DNA from: Lysobacterales bacterium PRO7
GTDB lineage: Bacteria; Pseudomonadota; Gammaproteobacteria; Xanthomonadales; Rhodanobacteraceae
Length of the DNA stretch: 64,000 nucleotides
Reading direction: 5' to 3'
Assembly: GCA_021404785.1 (NCBI GenBank)
Contig: QWHH01000003.1
Span: 248,001-312,000, forward strand
Below, one piece after another: positions 8,637-18,240 of the stretch (the stretch's first letter is position 1; each line of letters begins with the position of its first letter). Made by a program: the position numbers and the translations under genes. The notes under the pieces are model-generated. The model was given only the letters and a program-made list of their open reading frames with translations. It had not been told where the DNA came from and made no database searches.

Positions 8637-11123
8637 TCAATGTCTGGGTTTCGCGCGTGCCGTCGGTTTCGCGTTCCACGGATCATCGGGCCACGGGTGG
8701 CGCGGATAGCGGCCCTTCAATTCCTTTTTCACTTCCGGATACGTGCGTTCCCAGAAGCCGCGCAGGTCCTGCGTAACCTGGATCGGTCGCTGCGCCGGCG
8801 AAAGCAGGTGCAAGGTCACGGGAATCTTCCCGCGTGCGATGCGCGGCGTATCGGTCAGGCCGAACAGTTCCTGCAATTTCACTGCGAGTATGGGCGGCTT
8901 GCCGGGTTCGAAATGCAATTTGCGCTGGTTGCCACTAGGAACGGCGATCGACTCCGGCGCGAGTTCGTCTACCGTCTTGCGCTGCGCATGGTCCAGGCGG
9001 GAAGCCAGCGCTTCGCCGAGCAGTTGTGGGGTCAGTGCGTCGAGCCGCGTCTTGCCGGCGAGATACGGCGCCAACCATTCGTCGAGCGAATCGAGCAGCG
9101 CTGCATCGGCAAGATCGGGCAGTTCAAGTTCCGGACACCACTCGCGTAGGCAAGCCACGCGCGCGCGCAAGCCTTGCGCGTGTTCACTCCATGGCAGCGA
9201 CGCAAGTCCTGCATCGCGAATCGCCGCCAGCAATGCGGGCAGCGCGTCCTCGGGTTGCGCCGGCACGCTGCGCCGTTCGAGCACGATTTCGGCGAAACGG
9301 CGTTCGGCGAATGTCTCGATGGCTTGCTTGTCGCGATTCCAGCACGAGACGCGCGTTTGTGCGAAATGCGCAGCGAAATCGCGCTCGAGAATATCCGGAT
9401 CGAACGGCGCGGCGGCGAGAATCAAACTGTCACGTTCGTCGAAGCGCAGATCAGCGACGACCAGCCACGCTTCGCCATACAACTGCGTATTTGGATGCAG
9501 ATGCGCGCCGCGTCCATTGCTGAGCCGGTAGCGATGCGCGTCACTACTGTCCTGATGCGCGATGCGGTCAGGAAACGCGTGGATGAGCAAGTTGCCAAGC
9601 GCAAGTCTGTCAGCGCTGTTCGACACGGCGGCTTTCGCGTCGAAGCGCCGTCGCCAGCCGGAAGCGGCACGGTCGATTGCAGTCAGCGCCGTGGCGTCAG
9701 CATCGCGTGAGCTGCGTTTGGTTGATCGCCATGCGTACACGGCATCCAGCCGCGCGTGAAAGTCATCATTGCGCCCGCTTTCACCGCGCAACGGATTGCG
9801 CGCTTCGACCAGCGCGAGGACATCGCAGGCCAGCGCGCGCTGCGCATGGGGCGCGCGCAAGGCCATCGCGGCCAGGCGCGGCGATGCGCCGGTAGCGAGC
9901 ATGTCGCGGCCGAGTTGGGTGAGATGTCCATTTGCATCCAATGCGCCGAGCAGGGCCAACAGATCACGCGCGCTGGCGAGCGAACCCGTGGGCGGCGCAT
10001 CGAGCCAGCGCAATTCGCGAGAGCCCCAGGCCGCGAGTTCGAGTACGAGCGAAGACAATTCGACTTGCGCGATCTCGGCGCGCCGCGAGGGTTCCAGGCG
10101 CTGGCTTTGCGGCCACAAGCGATAGGCCACGCCTTGCGCAATGCGACCGGCGCGGCCTGCGCGCTGGTCGGCGGATGCCTGCGAAATCGCGACGGTTTGC
10201 AGGCGCGAAAAACCCGAGTTTGGATCGAAGCGCGGTTCACGTGCAAGCCCCATGTCGATCACGGCGCGGATCCCGGGCAAGGTGACGCTGGATTCGGCCA
10301 CGTTCGTCGCCAGTACGATGCGCCGCGTGCCCGCGCGCGTGGGCGCGAGCGCGGCGTGCTGCTCGGCCAGCGAAAGCTCGCCGTGCAACGCCACAATCTG
10401 TGCAGTCGCGCTTGCGTCCAGCACGCGCCGTGTCTGCTCGATCTCGCGCCGCCCCGGCAAGAAAACGAGGATATCGCCATCGGTCTCGCGCAGCGCAACG
10501 TCGACGATTCGGCGCAGATGGAACGGCCAGTCCTCGTTCGCCTTGGCCGGCGGATACTCGATGCGCACCGGAAAGCTGCGTCCTGCGGACGTGATGCGCG
10601 GCGCATCGAACCAGCGCGCGACGCGCTCGCCGTCGAGTGTCGCCGACATGATCGCGAGGCGCAGGTCGGGTCGCAGCGAGGCCTGCACGTCCAGCGCGAG
10701 CGCGGCGCCGAGATCGCCGTGCAGATGGCGTTCGTGGAATTCGTCGAACAGGATTGCGCCGATGCCGGACAATTCCGGGTCGGATTGGATCATGCGCGTG
10801 AGGATGCCTTCGGTCACGACTTCCACGCGAGTTCGCGCAGAAGTCTTTGCCTCAAAGCGAATGCGGTAGCCGACCGTGTCGCCGACGTCTTCGCCGAGCT
10901 GTGCTGCCATGAACTCCGCCGCGGCGCGCGCGGCGATGCGGCGCGGTTCAAGTACCAGAATCTTCTTGCCCGCGAGCCAGTCCGCATCGAGCAGGGCCAG
11001 CGGCACTTGCGTGGTCTTGCCCGCGCCGGGCGGGGCTTCCAGCACCAGGCGCGGATGGCCGGCGAGACTCGCCAGGATTTCAGGCAAAGCCTCATGGATG
11101 GGGAATTGTGTACTTTTCATCAT
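8637..11123 (-). CDS. hrpB: ATP-dependent RNA helicase HrpB
   Basis: This is a DEAH-type helicase of about 828 residues, the usual length for HrpB, unrelated to type III secretion HrpB. Motifs run in order: Walker A EAPPGAGKTTQVP, LEPRRIAARAAA, DEFHERHLHGD (motif II as DEFH), MSATLDGERV, then ATNVAESSVTLPG and QRAGRAGRIAQGVAYRLW for motifs V and VI, and a HrpB-specific C-terminal part with PVTLHLLSPAQRPIQVTQDL. The start is uncertain between the adjacent ATGs at 11123 and 11120; longer extension would enter the upstream terminator. The cellular role in most bacteria is unclear (RNA metabolism). Confidence 0.93.
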   Translation of the reverse strand: MMKSTQFPIHEALPEILASLAGHPRLVLEAPPGAGKTTQVPLALLDADWLAGKKILVLEPRRIAARAAAEFMAAQLGEDVGDTVGYRIRFEAKTSARTRVEVVTEGILTRMIQSDPELSGIGAILFDEFHERHLHGDLGAALALDVQASLRPDLRLAIMSATLDGERVARWFDAPRITSAGRSFPVRIEYPPAKANEDWPFHLRRIVDVALRETDGDILVFLPGRREIEQTRRVLDASATAQIVALHGELSLAEQHAALAPTRAGTRRIVLATNVAESSVTLPGIRAVIDMGLAREPRFDPNSGFSRLQTVAISQASADQRAGRAGRIAQGVAYRLWPQSQRLEPSRRAEIAQVELSSLVLELAAWGSRELRWLDAPPTGSLASARDLLALLGALDANGHLTQLGRDMLATGASPRLAAMALRAPHAQRALACDVLALVEARNPLRGESGRNDDFHARLDAVYAWRSTKRSSRDADATALTAIDRAASGWRRRFDAKAAVSNSADRLALGNLLIHAFPDRIAHQDSSDAHRYRLSNGRGAHLHPNTQLYGEAWLVVADLRFDERDSLILAAAPFDPDILERDFAAHFAQTRVSCWNRDKQAIETFAERRFAEIVLERRSVPAQPEDALPALLAAIRDAGLASLPWSEHAQGLRARVACLREWCPELELPDLADAALLDSLDEWLAPYLAGKTRLDALTPQLLGEALASRLDHAQRKTVDELAPESIAVPSGNQRKLHFEPGKPPILAVKLQELFGLTDTPRIARGKIPVTLHLLSPAQRPIQVTQDLRGFWERTYPEVKKELKGRYPRHPWPDDPWNAKPTARAKPRH

Positions 11124-11125
11124 CG

Positions 11126-11159
11126 TATAAACAACGATCCCGCCACGCGGGCGGGATCG
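11126..11159 (-). terminator. Intrinsic terminator of the gene 11179-12357
   Basis: A ten-pair stem (CGATCCCGCC with GGCGGGATCG, loop of five) is followed on the minus strand by a T-rich stretch (TTGTTTAT). It sits 19 bases beyond the stop of the secreted-protein gene and only a few bases before the hrpB start. Confidence 0.75.
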
Positions 11160-11178
11160 TCGTTGATGCAAGATGCAA

Positions 11179-12357
11179 TCACATGCACGTCAGGCCATTC
11201 ATTTGAGTAAGCCGGGTCCACGACTTTGTGCCGCTTCCGGTCGGTACGCCCGCTGGCAATCCGGCAGCCGATTGGTAGGTGAACTGCATCGTGTTGCAGC
11301 TTGGGAACTGCACGTTGAATGTACCCCACAACTTCTGGGTAGCCGAAGCGCCGCTGCCAGCGAAACTGCCGCCGCTGGAATAGCCCAGCGTTACGGTCGC
11401 CGACGTATCGCCTGAGTTGAATACACCGCTGCCGAACAGCCAGTATGGAATGCCGGCAGAGTCATAGGTATACCAGGCAATGGTGATGTAGCGGGGGTTG
11501 TTGCTACCCTGAAGTTCACCGACTTCGACCTGGATGCCTTCGCCGCTATGCGTTATGTCGTACCAGTTGCCGGTCATGTAGCCGCTGATCGGCAGCGACA
11601 GCGCGGCCGCCGGGTACTGCGAGGGATTGTAGTTCGACAAGGGAAAGTTGGTATAGCGGTTCGGATCGTTGTTGTTCAGCGTATCGACGGTAAGCGTCAA
11701 TGCGTTGTTGTAATTGAGCTGGATCGAGCCGCCGTAAAAATTCTCCAGCACGAATACGTCGCTGTTGATCAGCGGATTGAGCGAATACGCTGTCGAAAAA
11801 AACGTGTTTGGGTCATTGGCAAGGCGCACATAGATGTTGTTGCTGCCTTGCGCGACGGATACGGCCGGAAGCGTCGGATATAGGCTGGTGTTGCCTTCCA
11901 TGCTCGATGGCCGGTCGATTTCCATCAAGGTCGCTGACAGGCCGCTCGTGCAGGCAACGCGAAATACGTAAATCTTGACGGTTTCGCTATAGGTCGCTTC
12001 ATTGCCGCCAGCGTAGGGGTCGCCAATCAATTTGACCTGGCCGACCAGCGCATTCGGATCGTTCTGCCACATACCAAGCGGCATCGGCGAGTTCAGGCAG
12101 CTCGGCGGGTAGGCGCGATCGGGATTGGCAAACAATTCCGACGCATGTGTGCCGCCCGGCTTGGCACCAGCGACGCCGGTCTTCGTTGCTGCAACTTTGG
12201 CACCGGTGATTTGTGCCTGTACTTGCGCACGCGCCTGCTGCGCCAGCGCCAGATCCACCTGTGGCGTTGCAGCAACCTCAGGCACGGCTGCCTGGACGAG
12301 TGTGGCCACGCCTAATGCGGCGGTGCCGACGCAAGAAAAAAGGATGGACTGCTTCAT
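11179..12357 (-). CDS. Secreted protein of unknown function, Xanthomonadales type
   Basis: The 392-residue product has a clear signal peptide (MKQSILFSCVGTAALGVATL, cleavage near VQA-AV). A low-complexity Ala/Gln segment (about 30-65) leads to a beta-rich domain. The last 130 residues carry SGYMTGNWYDITHSGEGIQ and IAWYTYDSAGIPYWLFGSG, a module I recognise from many extracellular proteins of this order but cannot name. Two Cys near the end (FPSCNTM, LTCM) may form a disulphide. The start was placed at 12357 because GGGAG is seven bases upstream; the ATG at 12363 is too close to it. It is monocistronic with its own terminator. Function unknown. Confidence 0.75.
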   Translation of the reverse strand: MKQSILFSCVGTAALGVATLVQAAVPEVAATPQVDLALAQQARAQVQAQITGAKVAATKTGVAGAKPGGTHASELFANPDRAYPPSCLNSPMPLGMWQNDPNALVGQVKLIGDPYAGGNEATYSETVKIYVFRVACTSGLSATLMEIDRPSSMEGNTSLYPTLPAVSVAQGSNNIYVRLANDPNTFFSTAYSLNPLINSDVFVLENFYGGSIQLNYNNALTLTVDTLNNNDPNRYTNFPLSNYNPSQYPAAALSLPISGYMTGNWYDITHSGEGIQVEVGELQGSNNPRYITIAWYTYDSAGIPYWLFGSGVFNSGDTSATVTLGYSSGGSFAGSGASATQKLWGTFNVQFPSCNTMQFTYQSAAGLPAGVPTGSGTKSWTRLTQMNGLTCM

Positions 12358-12443
12358 GGACATGCTCCCGTATCGAATCCCCGTGTGCGCAGCCTGTGGC
12401 GCAGCCGGTTAACCAGCCGTGAACGCGCGCCGCGCGGTATGGG

Positions 12444-12449
12444 CATAAT
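12444..12449 (+). promoter_or_regulatory. Putative -10 element for tatD
   Basis: CATAAT lies 27 bases before the tatD start in an otherwise very GC-rich region; no convincing -35 is seen at 17 bases. Confidence 0.3.
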
Positions 12450-12476
12450 GCCAGACCCCATCGATAACGCACCAGC

Positions 12477-13265
12477 ATGCAACTCGTCGACATCGGCGCC
12501 AACCTGACCCATGAATCCTTCCGGCACGATTTCGATGCGGTGCTGGCGCGCGCACATGCCAACAGCGTGACACAGCTCGTCGTCACCGGCGCATCCTTGC
12601 AGGGCTCGCGCGACGCGCTGGCCCTGGCGCGAGCGCATCCCGGCGTGCTGTTCGCAACCGCCGGCGTGCATCCGCATCACGCGGCGGATTTCGATGCCGA
12701 TACGGAAAGTGCGCTGCGCGAATTGCACACGCAACCGGAAATTGTGGCGGTCGGCGAAACCGGGCTGGACTATCACCGCAATTTTTCCCCGCGTACGGCG
12801 CAGCTGTTCGCGTTCGAGCGCCAGCTTGAGCTGGCCGCAGAATGCGGCAAGCCGTTGTTCCTGCACCAGCGCGACGCGCATGCCGATTTCATCGCCTGCA
12901 TGGACAATGTTCGCGGCCGCGTCGGTGCGGCCGTCGTGCATTGCTTCACCGGGGAGAAAGATGAGTTGTTCGACTATCTCGACCGCGATTTTTACATCGG
13001 CATCACCGGCTGGATTTGCGATGAGCGCCGCGGCACGCATCTGCGCGAACTGGTGAAGTCGATTCCATCCGATCGCCTGATGCTGGAAACCGACGCGCCG
13101 TACCTGTTGCCGCGCACCGTCAGCCCTGCGCCGTCACATCGGCGCAACGAGCCGATGTATCTCGCCCATATCTGCGCCGAAGTCGCGCGCGATCGCGGCG
13201 AGGAAGCGGTGGTCACCGCCGCGAAAGCGACGGCGGCAGCCAAAGCGTTTTTCGGACTGCCCTAG
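12477..13265 (+). CDS. tatD: TatD family metal-dependent DNase
   Basis: This 262-residue TIM-barrel hydrolase resembles E. coli TatD along its whole length (DIGANLTHESF, AGVHPHHAADF, VGETGLDYHRNFSP, LHQRDAHADF, VVHCFTGEKDE, GITGWICDERRG, LETDAPYLLPR, SHRRNEP). TatD is a 3'-5' exonuclease acting in DNA quality control. Metal ligands expected in this family are visible: Glu in GETGLD, His in FLHQRD and VHCFTG, Asp in ETDAPY. The stop overlaps the stop of the convergent yadH-like gene by four bases. No tatABC genes are adjacent. Confidence 0.95.
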   Translation: MQLVDIGANLTHESFRHDFDAVLARAHANSVTQLVVTGASLQGSRDALALARAHPGVLFATAGVHPHHAADFDADTESALRELHTQPEIVAVGETGLDYHRNFSPRTAQLFAFERQLELAAECGKPLFLHQRDAHADFIACMDNVRGRVGAAVVHCFTGEKDELFDYLDRDFYIGITGWICDERRGTHLRELVKSIPSDRLMLETDAPYLLPRTVSPAPSHRRNEPMYLAHICAEVARDRGEEAVVTAAKATAAAKAFFGLP

Positions 13266-14049
13266 GACCGCAGCCCAACGCCACGTTTGAGAAGCGTCAG
13301 GCAGAACGCGCCGAGCACGACGACAAAGATCAGCATCACCGCATACGCCCAGGCCAAGTTGATTTCGTTGACGCCGAGCAAGCCGTAGCGGAACGCGCCG
13401 ACCATGTACAGGATCGGGTTGAGATGCGAGATTTCCTTCCACGGACTCGGCAATTGCGCGACGTTGTAGAACACGCCGCCCAGGTAGGTAAGTGGCGTCA
13501 GGATGAAGGTCGGGATGATCGCGATGTCGTCGAACTTGCGCGCGAAGATCGCGTTGATGAAGCCGAGCAGGCCGAAGATCGTCGCGGCCAGCACGAAGGT
13601 GCTGAGCGTGACGAACGGATGGTAGAGGTGGATCTTGGTGAAGAACAGGGAAATGCCGAGCACGATCACGCCGACCATGAAGCCGCGCAGCACCGCGCCG
13701 GAAATGTAGCCGGTCAAAATCGTCCAGCTCGGCATCGGCGAAACCAGCATTTCTTCGACAAATCGTTGAAATTTCGCACCGAAGAAGGAACTGGTGATGT
13801 TGCCGTAGGCGTTCTGGATCACGCTCATCATGATCAGCCCGGGCGCGATGTATTCGATGTAGGAAATCGGCGCACCGGCATCCGTGCGCGCCATCTCGCC
13901 GATGCGGCTGCCGATCAGCGCCCCGAAGATTATGAAGTACAGCGTCACCGTGATCGCCGGCGGCAGCAGGGTCTGCGTCCAGATGCGCAGGATGCGCATC
14001 ACCTCGCGGCGCACGATGGTGCCAAGCGCGATCAGTGTCAGTTCGGCGT

Positions 14050-14053
<4 letters not shown>
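13262..14053 (-). CDS. yadH: ABC-2 type transporter permease (YadH-like)
   Basis: The 263-residue polytopic protein has about six hydrophobic segments and the ABC-2 family signature region FQRFVEEMLVSPMPSWTIL followed by LTPLTYLGGVFYNVAQLPSPW. Gene order and sequence match the E. coli YadG/YadH exporter, whose substrate is not established. Its start ATG overlaps the stop of the ATPase gene by four bases (ATGA at 14050-14053), so the two subunits are translationally coupled. Confidence 0.92.
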
Positions 14054-14985
<932 letters not shown>

Positions 14986-15048
14986 GGGCTGCATATTCGG
15001 TGCGGGACGGGTAGTATAGCGGCCCTTTCGATTTGCCGAATTCGCATC

Positions 15049-15789
15049 GTGGCCGATCACTTCCAACTCCGTTTGGTCGAAAGCCGCATGCTCGCGCCTG
15101 CGGTGCGGCACATGGCATTTGAGCGTGCCGACGGCGCGCCGTTCGCGTTCGTGCCCGGCCAGTTCGTGCAAATCCATTTCAATTATGCGGACGGCAAGCC
15201 GACCAAGCGCAGCTATTCGGTGGCGACAATCGGCGATGGCAGCGCGGTGGGGCGCATCGAGATCGCGGTCTCCTACGTCGAGGGCGGCGCGGCCACGAAC
15301 CTGCTCGCGAACCTGCCGGACGGCGGGATGGTCGACGCGAGCGGCCCGTACGGGCGCTTCTGCCTGGACGACAAGGACGCCAATCGCCGCTACCTGCTGG
15401 TCGCCACCGGCACCGGCGTGACGCCGTATCGCGCGATGCTGCCGCAACTGGATAAGCTCGGCGCGCGCGGTGCTGAAGTTGCACTGGTCTATGGCGCGCG
15501 CAACGAAACCGAGTTGCTCTACAGTGAGGAATTCGAGGCGTTCGCGAAGAAGAATCCACATTTCCACTTCTATGCCTGCTTCTCGCGAGCGCCACGCTCG
15601 CAACCGCGCGCGCACGACCGCAATGGCCGCGTGCATGTTGCGCTGGATGAATTGAAGCCCGACGCCACGCACGACATCGCCTACTTGTGCGGCAATCCGG
15701 ACATGGTCGACCAGGCGTTCGCGATGTTGAAGGAAGCCGGGCTGCCGGTGCCGCACATCAGGCGCGAGAAATACGTCTCGTCCCGGTAA
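15049..15789 (+). CDS. Ferredoxin/flavodoxin NADP reductase-like flavoprotein
   Basis: The 246-residue protein has the two domains of the ferredoxin-NADP reductase fold. The FAD-binding barrel carries RSYSVATIG (the RxYS motif) after PGQFVQIHF, and the NAD(P) domain carries VATGTGVTPYRAM, LVYGARNETELLY and YLCGNPDMVDQAF. It should pass electrons between NAD(P)H and a small iron-sulphur or flavin carrier. The start is GTG (MADHFQLRL); no earlier start in this frame is free of the divergent yadG promoter region. There is no partner carrier gene nearby, so the physiological acceptor is open. Confidence 0.85.
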   Translation: MADHFQLRLVESRMLAPAVRHMAFERADGAPFAFVPGQFVQIHFNYADGKPTKRSYSVATIGDGSAVGRIEIAVSYVEGGAATNLLANLPDGGMVDASGPYGRFCLDDKDANRRYLLVATGTGVTPYRAMLPQLDKLGARGAEVALVYGARNETELLYSEEFEAFAKKNPHFHFYACFSRAPRSQPRAHDRNGRVHVALDELKPDATHDIAYLCGNPDMVDQAFAMLKEAGLPVPHIRREKYVSSR

Positions 15790-15795
15790 TCTTCC

Positions 15796-15813
15796 TGTAA
15801 AGGATGCTTGACA
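15796..15813. promoter_or_regulatory. Operator 1 of the XRE/NatAB operon
   Basis: TGTAAAG-GATG-CTTGACA is a near-perfect dyad (TGTMAAG-N4-CTTKACA). It contains the whole -35 hexamer TTGACA, so a bound protein would block RNA polymerase. The inverted copy lies at 15843-15860 with all 14 arm bases identical; only the four central bases differ. Confidence 0.7.
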
Positions 15814-15836
15814 CATCCGGCATCCGCCGCTACAGT
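15808..15836 (+). promoter_or_regulatory. Sigma-70 promoter of the five-gene operon
   Basis: TTGACA (15808-15813), a spacer of exactly 17 bases and TACAGT (15831-15836) give a strong predicted promoter. Transcription should start near 15843, at the edge of operator 2. Confidence 0.75.
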
Positions 15837-15842
15837 GCGGCC

Positions 15843-15860
15843 TGTCAAGTTAGCTTTACA
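15843..15860. promoter_or_regulatory. Operator 2 of the XRE/NatAB operon
   Basis: TGTCAAG-TTAG-CTTTACA is the inverted twin of operator 1 and covers about +1 to +18 of the predicted transcript. The centres of the two sites are 47 bases apart. The likely ligand is the small XRE regulator encoded at 16472-16675. Confidence 0.7.
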
Positions 15861-15878
15861 TGTTGAGGAATGGCTGCG

Positions 15879-16475
15879 ATGGTCCGCCTGAGCCGGCAAG
15901 CACACCAGCGTCGCATCATGATCGCCATGACGATCTACGTGGTCGTGCTGCTTTTGGTCTGGCCACTGGCGCGGTCCGAAACGGCGCTCTGGCTCAAGGC
16001 CCTGTATGCGCTCGCACCGGTGCCGCCGATCCTTTACGTGATCTGGTTGATGGCGCGCTGGGTGCTCGCCAGCGACGAACTCGAACAACGCACGCACCTG
16101 ATCGGCCTCGGCGTGGCCGCGGCGACGGTTTCGGTCTTTGGCATCGTCACCGGCTTCCTGGCGGTGGCGCACGTGTTCACGCTGGACTGGGCGGCGACGG
16201 CGCTGATCTGGATATTCCCGCTGCTGATCGTCGTCTACAGTGCGGGTCGTGCCTATGCCGCAAGGCGCTACGGCAGCGGCACCTGCGACGAAGGTACGCC
16301 GGTCGCGGTGCGCTTTTTGTACGTGGCCGGGCTGTTGACCGTGGCAGCCGCCTACATGTATTGGCACAAGGGCGACGCCGGGAGTGCGGGATTCGCAGCC
16401 GGCATGGGCGCCGGCATGCTGGGCGGTGCGCTGTTCTTCGCTGTGCGCCAACGCCTGCGCCGGTCGGACGAATGA
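15879..16475 (+). CDS. Polytopic membrane protein, first gene of XRE/NatAB operon
   Basis: The 198-residue product has a basic N-terminus (RLSRQAHQRR) and about six hydrophobic segments, with a charged loop SDELEQRTHLIG after the second and GKARRYGSG-like basic turns between later ones. I do not recognise a named family. Small membrane proteins encoded directly before a short XRE regulator are common in bacteria, and some influence that regulator. The ATG at 15879 has GAGGA nine bases upstream, which suits better than the ATG at 15870, where the spacing is one base. It overlaps the regulator gene by four bases. Confidence 0.75.
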   Translation: MVRLSRQAHQRRIMIAMTIYVVVLLLVWPLARSETALWLKALYALAPVPPILYVIWLMARWVLASDELEQRTHLIGLGVAAATVSVFGIVTGFLAVAHVFTLDWAATALIWIFPLLIVVYSAGRAYAARRYGSGTCDEGTPVAVRFLYVAGLLTVAAAYMYWHKGDAGSAGFAAGMGAGMLGGALFFAVRQRLRRSDE

Positions 16476-16675
16476 AGAACCGCGTGCGCGAGCTGCGCGA
16501 AAAGCACGGTTGGTCGCAGGGCGAGCTGGGCGAAAGGCTCGATGTGTCCAGGCAGACGGTGAACGCCATCGAGACCGGCAAGTACGATCCGAGCCTGCCG
16601 CTGGCATTCAAGATCGGGAAATTGTTCGGACAGCGCATCGAAGCATTGTTCGAGTACGACGAGGAGACGAGATGA
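16472..16675 (+). CDS. Small XRE-family transcriptional regulator
   Basis: At 67 residues this is essentially a lone helix-turn-helix domain: VRELREKHGWSQGELGERL, then DVSRQTVNAIETGKYDPSLP, the recognition region, and a short tail (LFGQRIEALFEYDEE) typical of the YozG/compact Cro-like group. There is no sensing domain. It overlaps both neighbours by four bases (ATGA), so it is made with the membrane protein and the hydrolase. The paired operators upstream of the operon (15796-15813, 15843-15860) are its likely targets, giving autoregulation; this is inferred. Confidence 0.9.
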   Translation: MKNRVRELREKHGWSQGELGERLDVSRQTVNAIETGKYDPSLPLAFKIGKLFGQRIEALFEYDEETR

Positions 16676-18231
16676 AACTGGATACACGAACCGTCTTGCG
16701 CATCGCCATTGCCGTCGCGGTAGTCGGCTATCTGGCGTTCACGCAATTCGCCAAAACGCATGACGGCGACAGGCACGCGCCCAAGCTGGCTGCGCCAATT
16801 GCAGCGAACGCGAAGGCGTTCACGCTGGGCGCGCTGGCGTTCAAGACCTGCGAGCTGGCGCAGAAACATTCCGGTGCGACCACGAGCGCGTTCTGCGCGC
16901 CGTTTTCGGTGCCAGAGAATCGTGCGGATGCGAATGGCCGCAAACTTCAGCTACGTCTGGCGCTGATCAAGTCAGACGCGGCTGCCGCCGACAGCGATAT
17001 CGTCGTGTTTCTCGCCGGCGGTCCCGGACAGTCGGCGGTCGATACCTGGCCGCAGGTCGCGCCGGCGTTCGCGCCGCTGCTCGCGCATCATCACGTGTTG
17101 CTGCTCGACCAGCGCGGCACTGGCGGTTCCAACGCACTGGAATGCAAAGGCGACGGCGCGGACAAGGAAGATGCCGACCGTGATGGCGGTTTCGATGCAG
17201 CCAAGGCGAAGCGTCATACGCAAGAGTGTCTGGATCTGGTTTCCAAACACGCCGATCCGCGCTTCTACACCACCATCGACGCGGTTGCCGATCTGGAAGC
17301 CGTGCGCCAGGCGCTCGGCGCGCCGCAATTCGATCTGGTCGGCGTGTCCTACGGCACGCGTATGGCGCAGCAGTACGCGATGCGCCATGCGGACGGCGTG
17401 CGCAGCATCGTGCTCGATTCGGTGGCGCCGAACGAGATCGCGTTGGGCCAGGACTTCGCCGAGAATCTCGACAGCGCGCTGAAACTGCAATTCGCGCAGT
17501 GCGACAAAACGCCGGCGTGCAAGAGCGCGTTCGGCGATTCCTACGTGAACCTGATGAAGCTGCGCGATGCCTTGCGCGACAAGCTGCAGGATTACATCTA
17601 CCGCGACCCGGTCACATTCGAAACGCAAACGAAACATCTGAATGGATCGTCGTTGGCCGGTCTTGTGCGCATGTTTGCTTACACACCGGAGACAGCCGCA
17701 TTGCTTCCCCTGTCGATCGCGGAAGGATTGAAGGGCGACTTCACGCCGCTTGCCGGGCAGACCCAGGTGCTGACCGGCGACATGGCCGATCTGGCCGAGA
17801 ACGCGATGCAGTTGTCGGTGATCTGCAGCGAGGATGCGGACTTGCTCTCTCCAAGGTCACAGGATGAAAACCTGCTGCTCGGCAACCATCTCGTGAACGG
17901 CATCAAGACGGCGTGCGAGGTCTGGCCGCACGCTGCGCGGCCGGCCGATTTCCACGCGCCGCTGAAAACGGACAAGCCAGTCCTGATCCTGGAAGGCGCG
18001 TTCGATCCGGTCACGCCGCCGCGCTATGGCGAACAGGTAATGAAAGGTTTCTCGAATGCGAAGCTGATCGTCGCAAAAGGTCAGGGCCACAACGTCATCG
18101 GCCGCGGCTGCATTCCGAAACTGGTCGGCGAGTTCGTCGACAAGCTCGATCCGAAAACACTCGATGCGATGTGCGTGGATCGCCTCGGCCCGATGCCGGC
18201 GTTCGTCAACTTCAACGGTTCATCTCCATAG
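16672..18231 (+). CDS. Membrane-anchored alpha/beta hydrolase, S33 aminopeptidase type
   Basis: This 519-residue protein has an N-terminal signal/anchor (LRIAIAVAVVGYLAFTQF) and an alpha/beta hydrolase fold. It shows FLAGGPGQSAV (oxyanion region), LLDQRGTGGSN, the nucleophile elbow GVSYG with Ser226, the acid in EGAFDPVTPPRYG and the His in KGQGHNVIGRGC, followed by a TAP-like C-terminal domain. This is the pattern of proline iminopeptidase or tripeptidyl aminopeptidase relatives (SlpD/E type). It should act in the periplasm on short peptides or an ester; the substrate is unknown. Ten bases separate it from the ABC genes, so export and hydrolysis probably serve one process. Confidence 0.85.
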   Translation: MKLDTRTVLRIAIAVAVVGYLAFTQFAKTHDGDRHAPKLAAPIAANAKAFTLGALAFKTCELAQKHSGATTSAFCAPFSVPENRADANGRKLQLRLALIKSDAAAADSDIVVFLAGGPGQSAVDTWPQVAPAFAPLLAHHHVLLLDQRGTGGSNALECKGDGADKEDADRDGGFDAAKAKRHTQECLDLVSKHADPRFYTTIDAVADLEAVRQALGAPQFDLVGVSYGTRMAQQYAMRHADGVRSIVLDSVAPNEIALGQDFAENLDSALKLQFAQCDKTPACKSAFGDSYVNLMKLRDALRDKLQDYIYRDPVTFETQTKHLNGSSLAGLVRMFAYTPETAALLPLSIAEGLKGDFTPLAGQTQVLTGDMADLAENAMQLSVICSEDADLLSPRSQDENLLLGNHLVNGIKTACEVWPHAARPADFHAPLKTDKPVLILEGAFDPVTPPRYGEQVMKGFSNAKLIVAKGQGHNVIGRGCIPKLVGEFVDKLDPKTLDAMCVDRLGPMPAFVNFNGSSP

Positions 18232-18240
18232 GATCAGGCC

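Noticed and set aside
6516-11123. Complete Zorya defence system (motor pair plus helicase)
   Set aside because: The helicase is HrpB, a housekeeping family, and no zorC/zorD/zorE-like gene is present; only the motor-pair resemblance is kept as a finding.
8637-11123. Type III secretion regulator HrpB
   Set aside because: The protein has DEAH helicase motifs; the name is shared only by accident.
9756-11210. Long plus-strand reading frame of 484 codons
   Set aside because: It is antisense to hrpB, is rich in Arg/His/Gln as expected of a shadow frame in GC-rich DNA, and has no domain.
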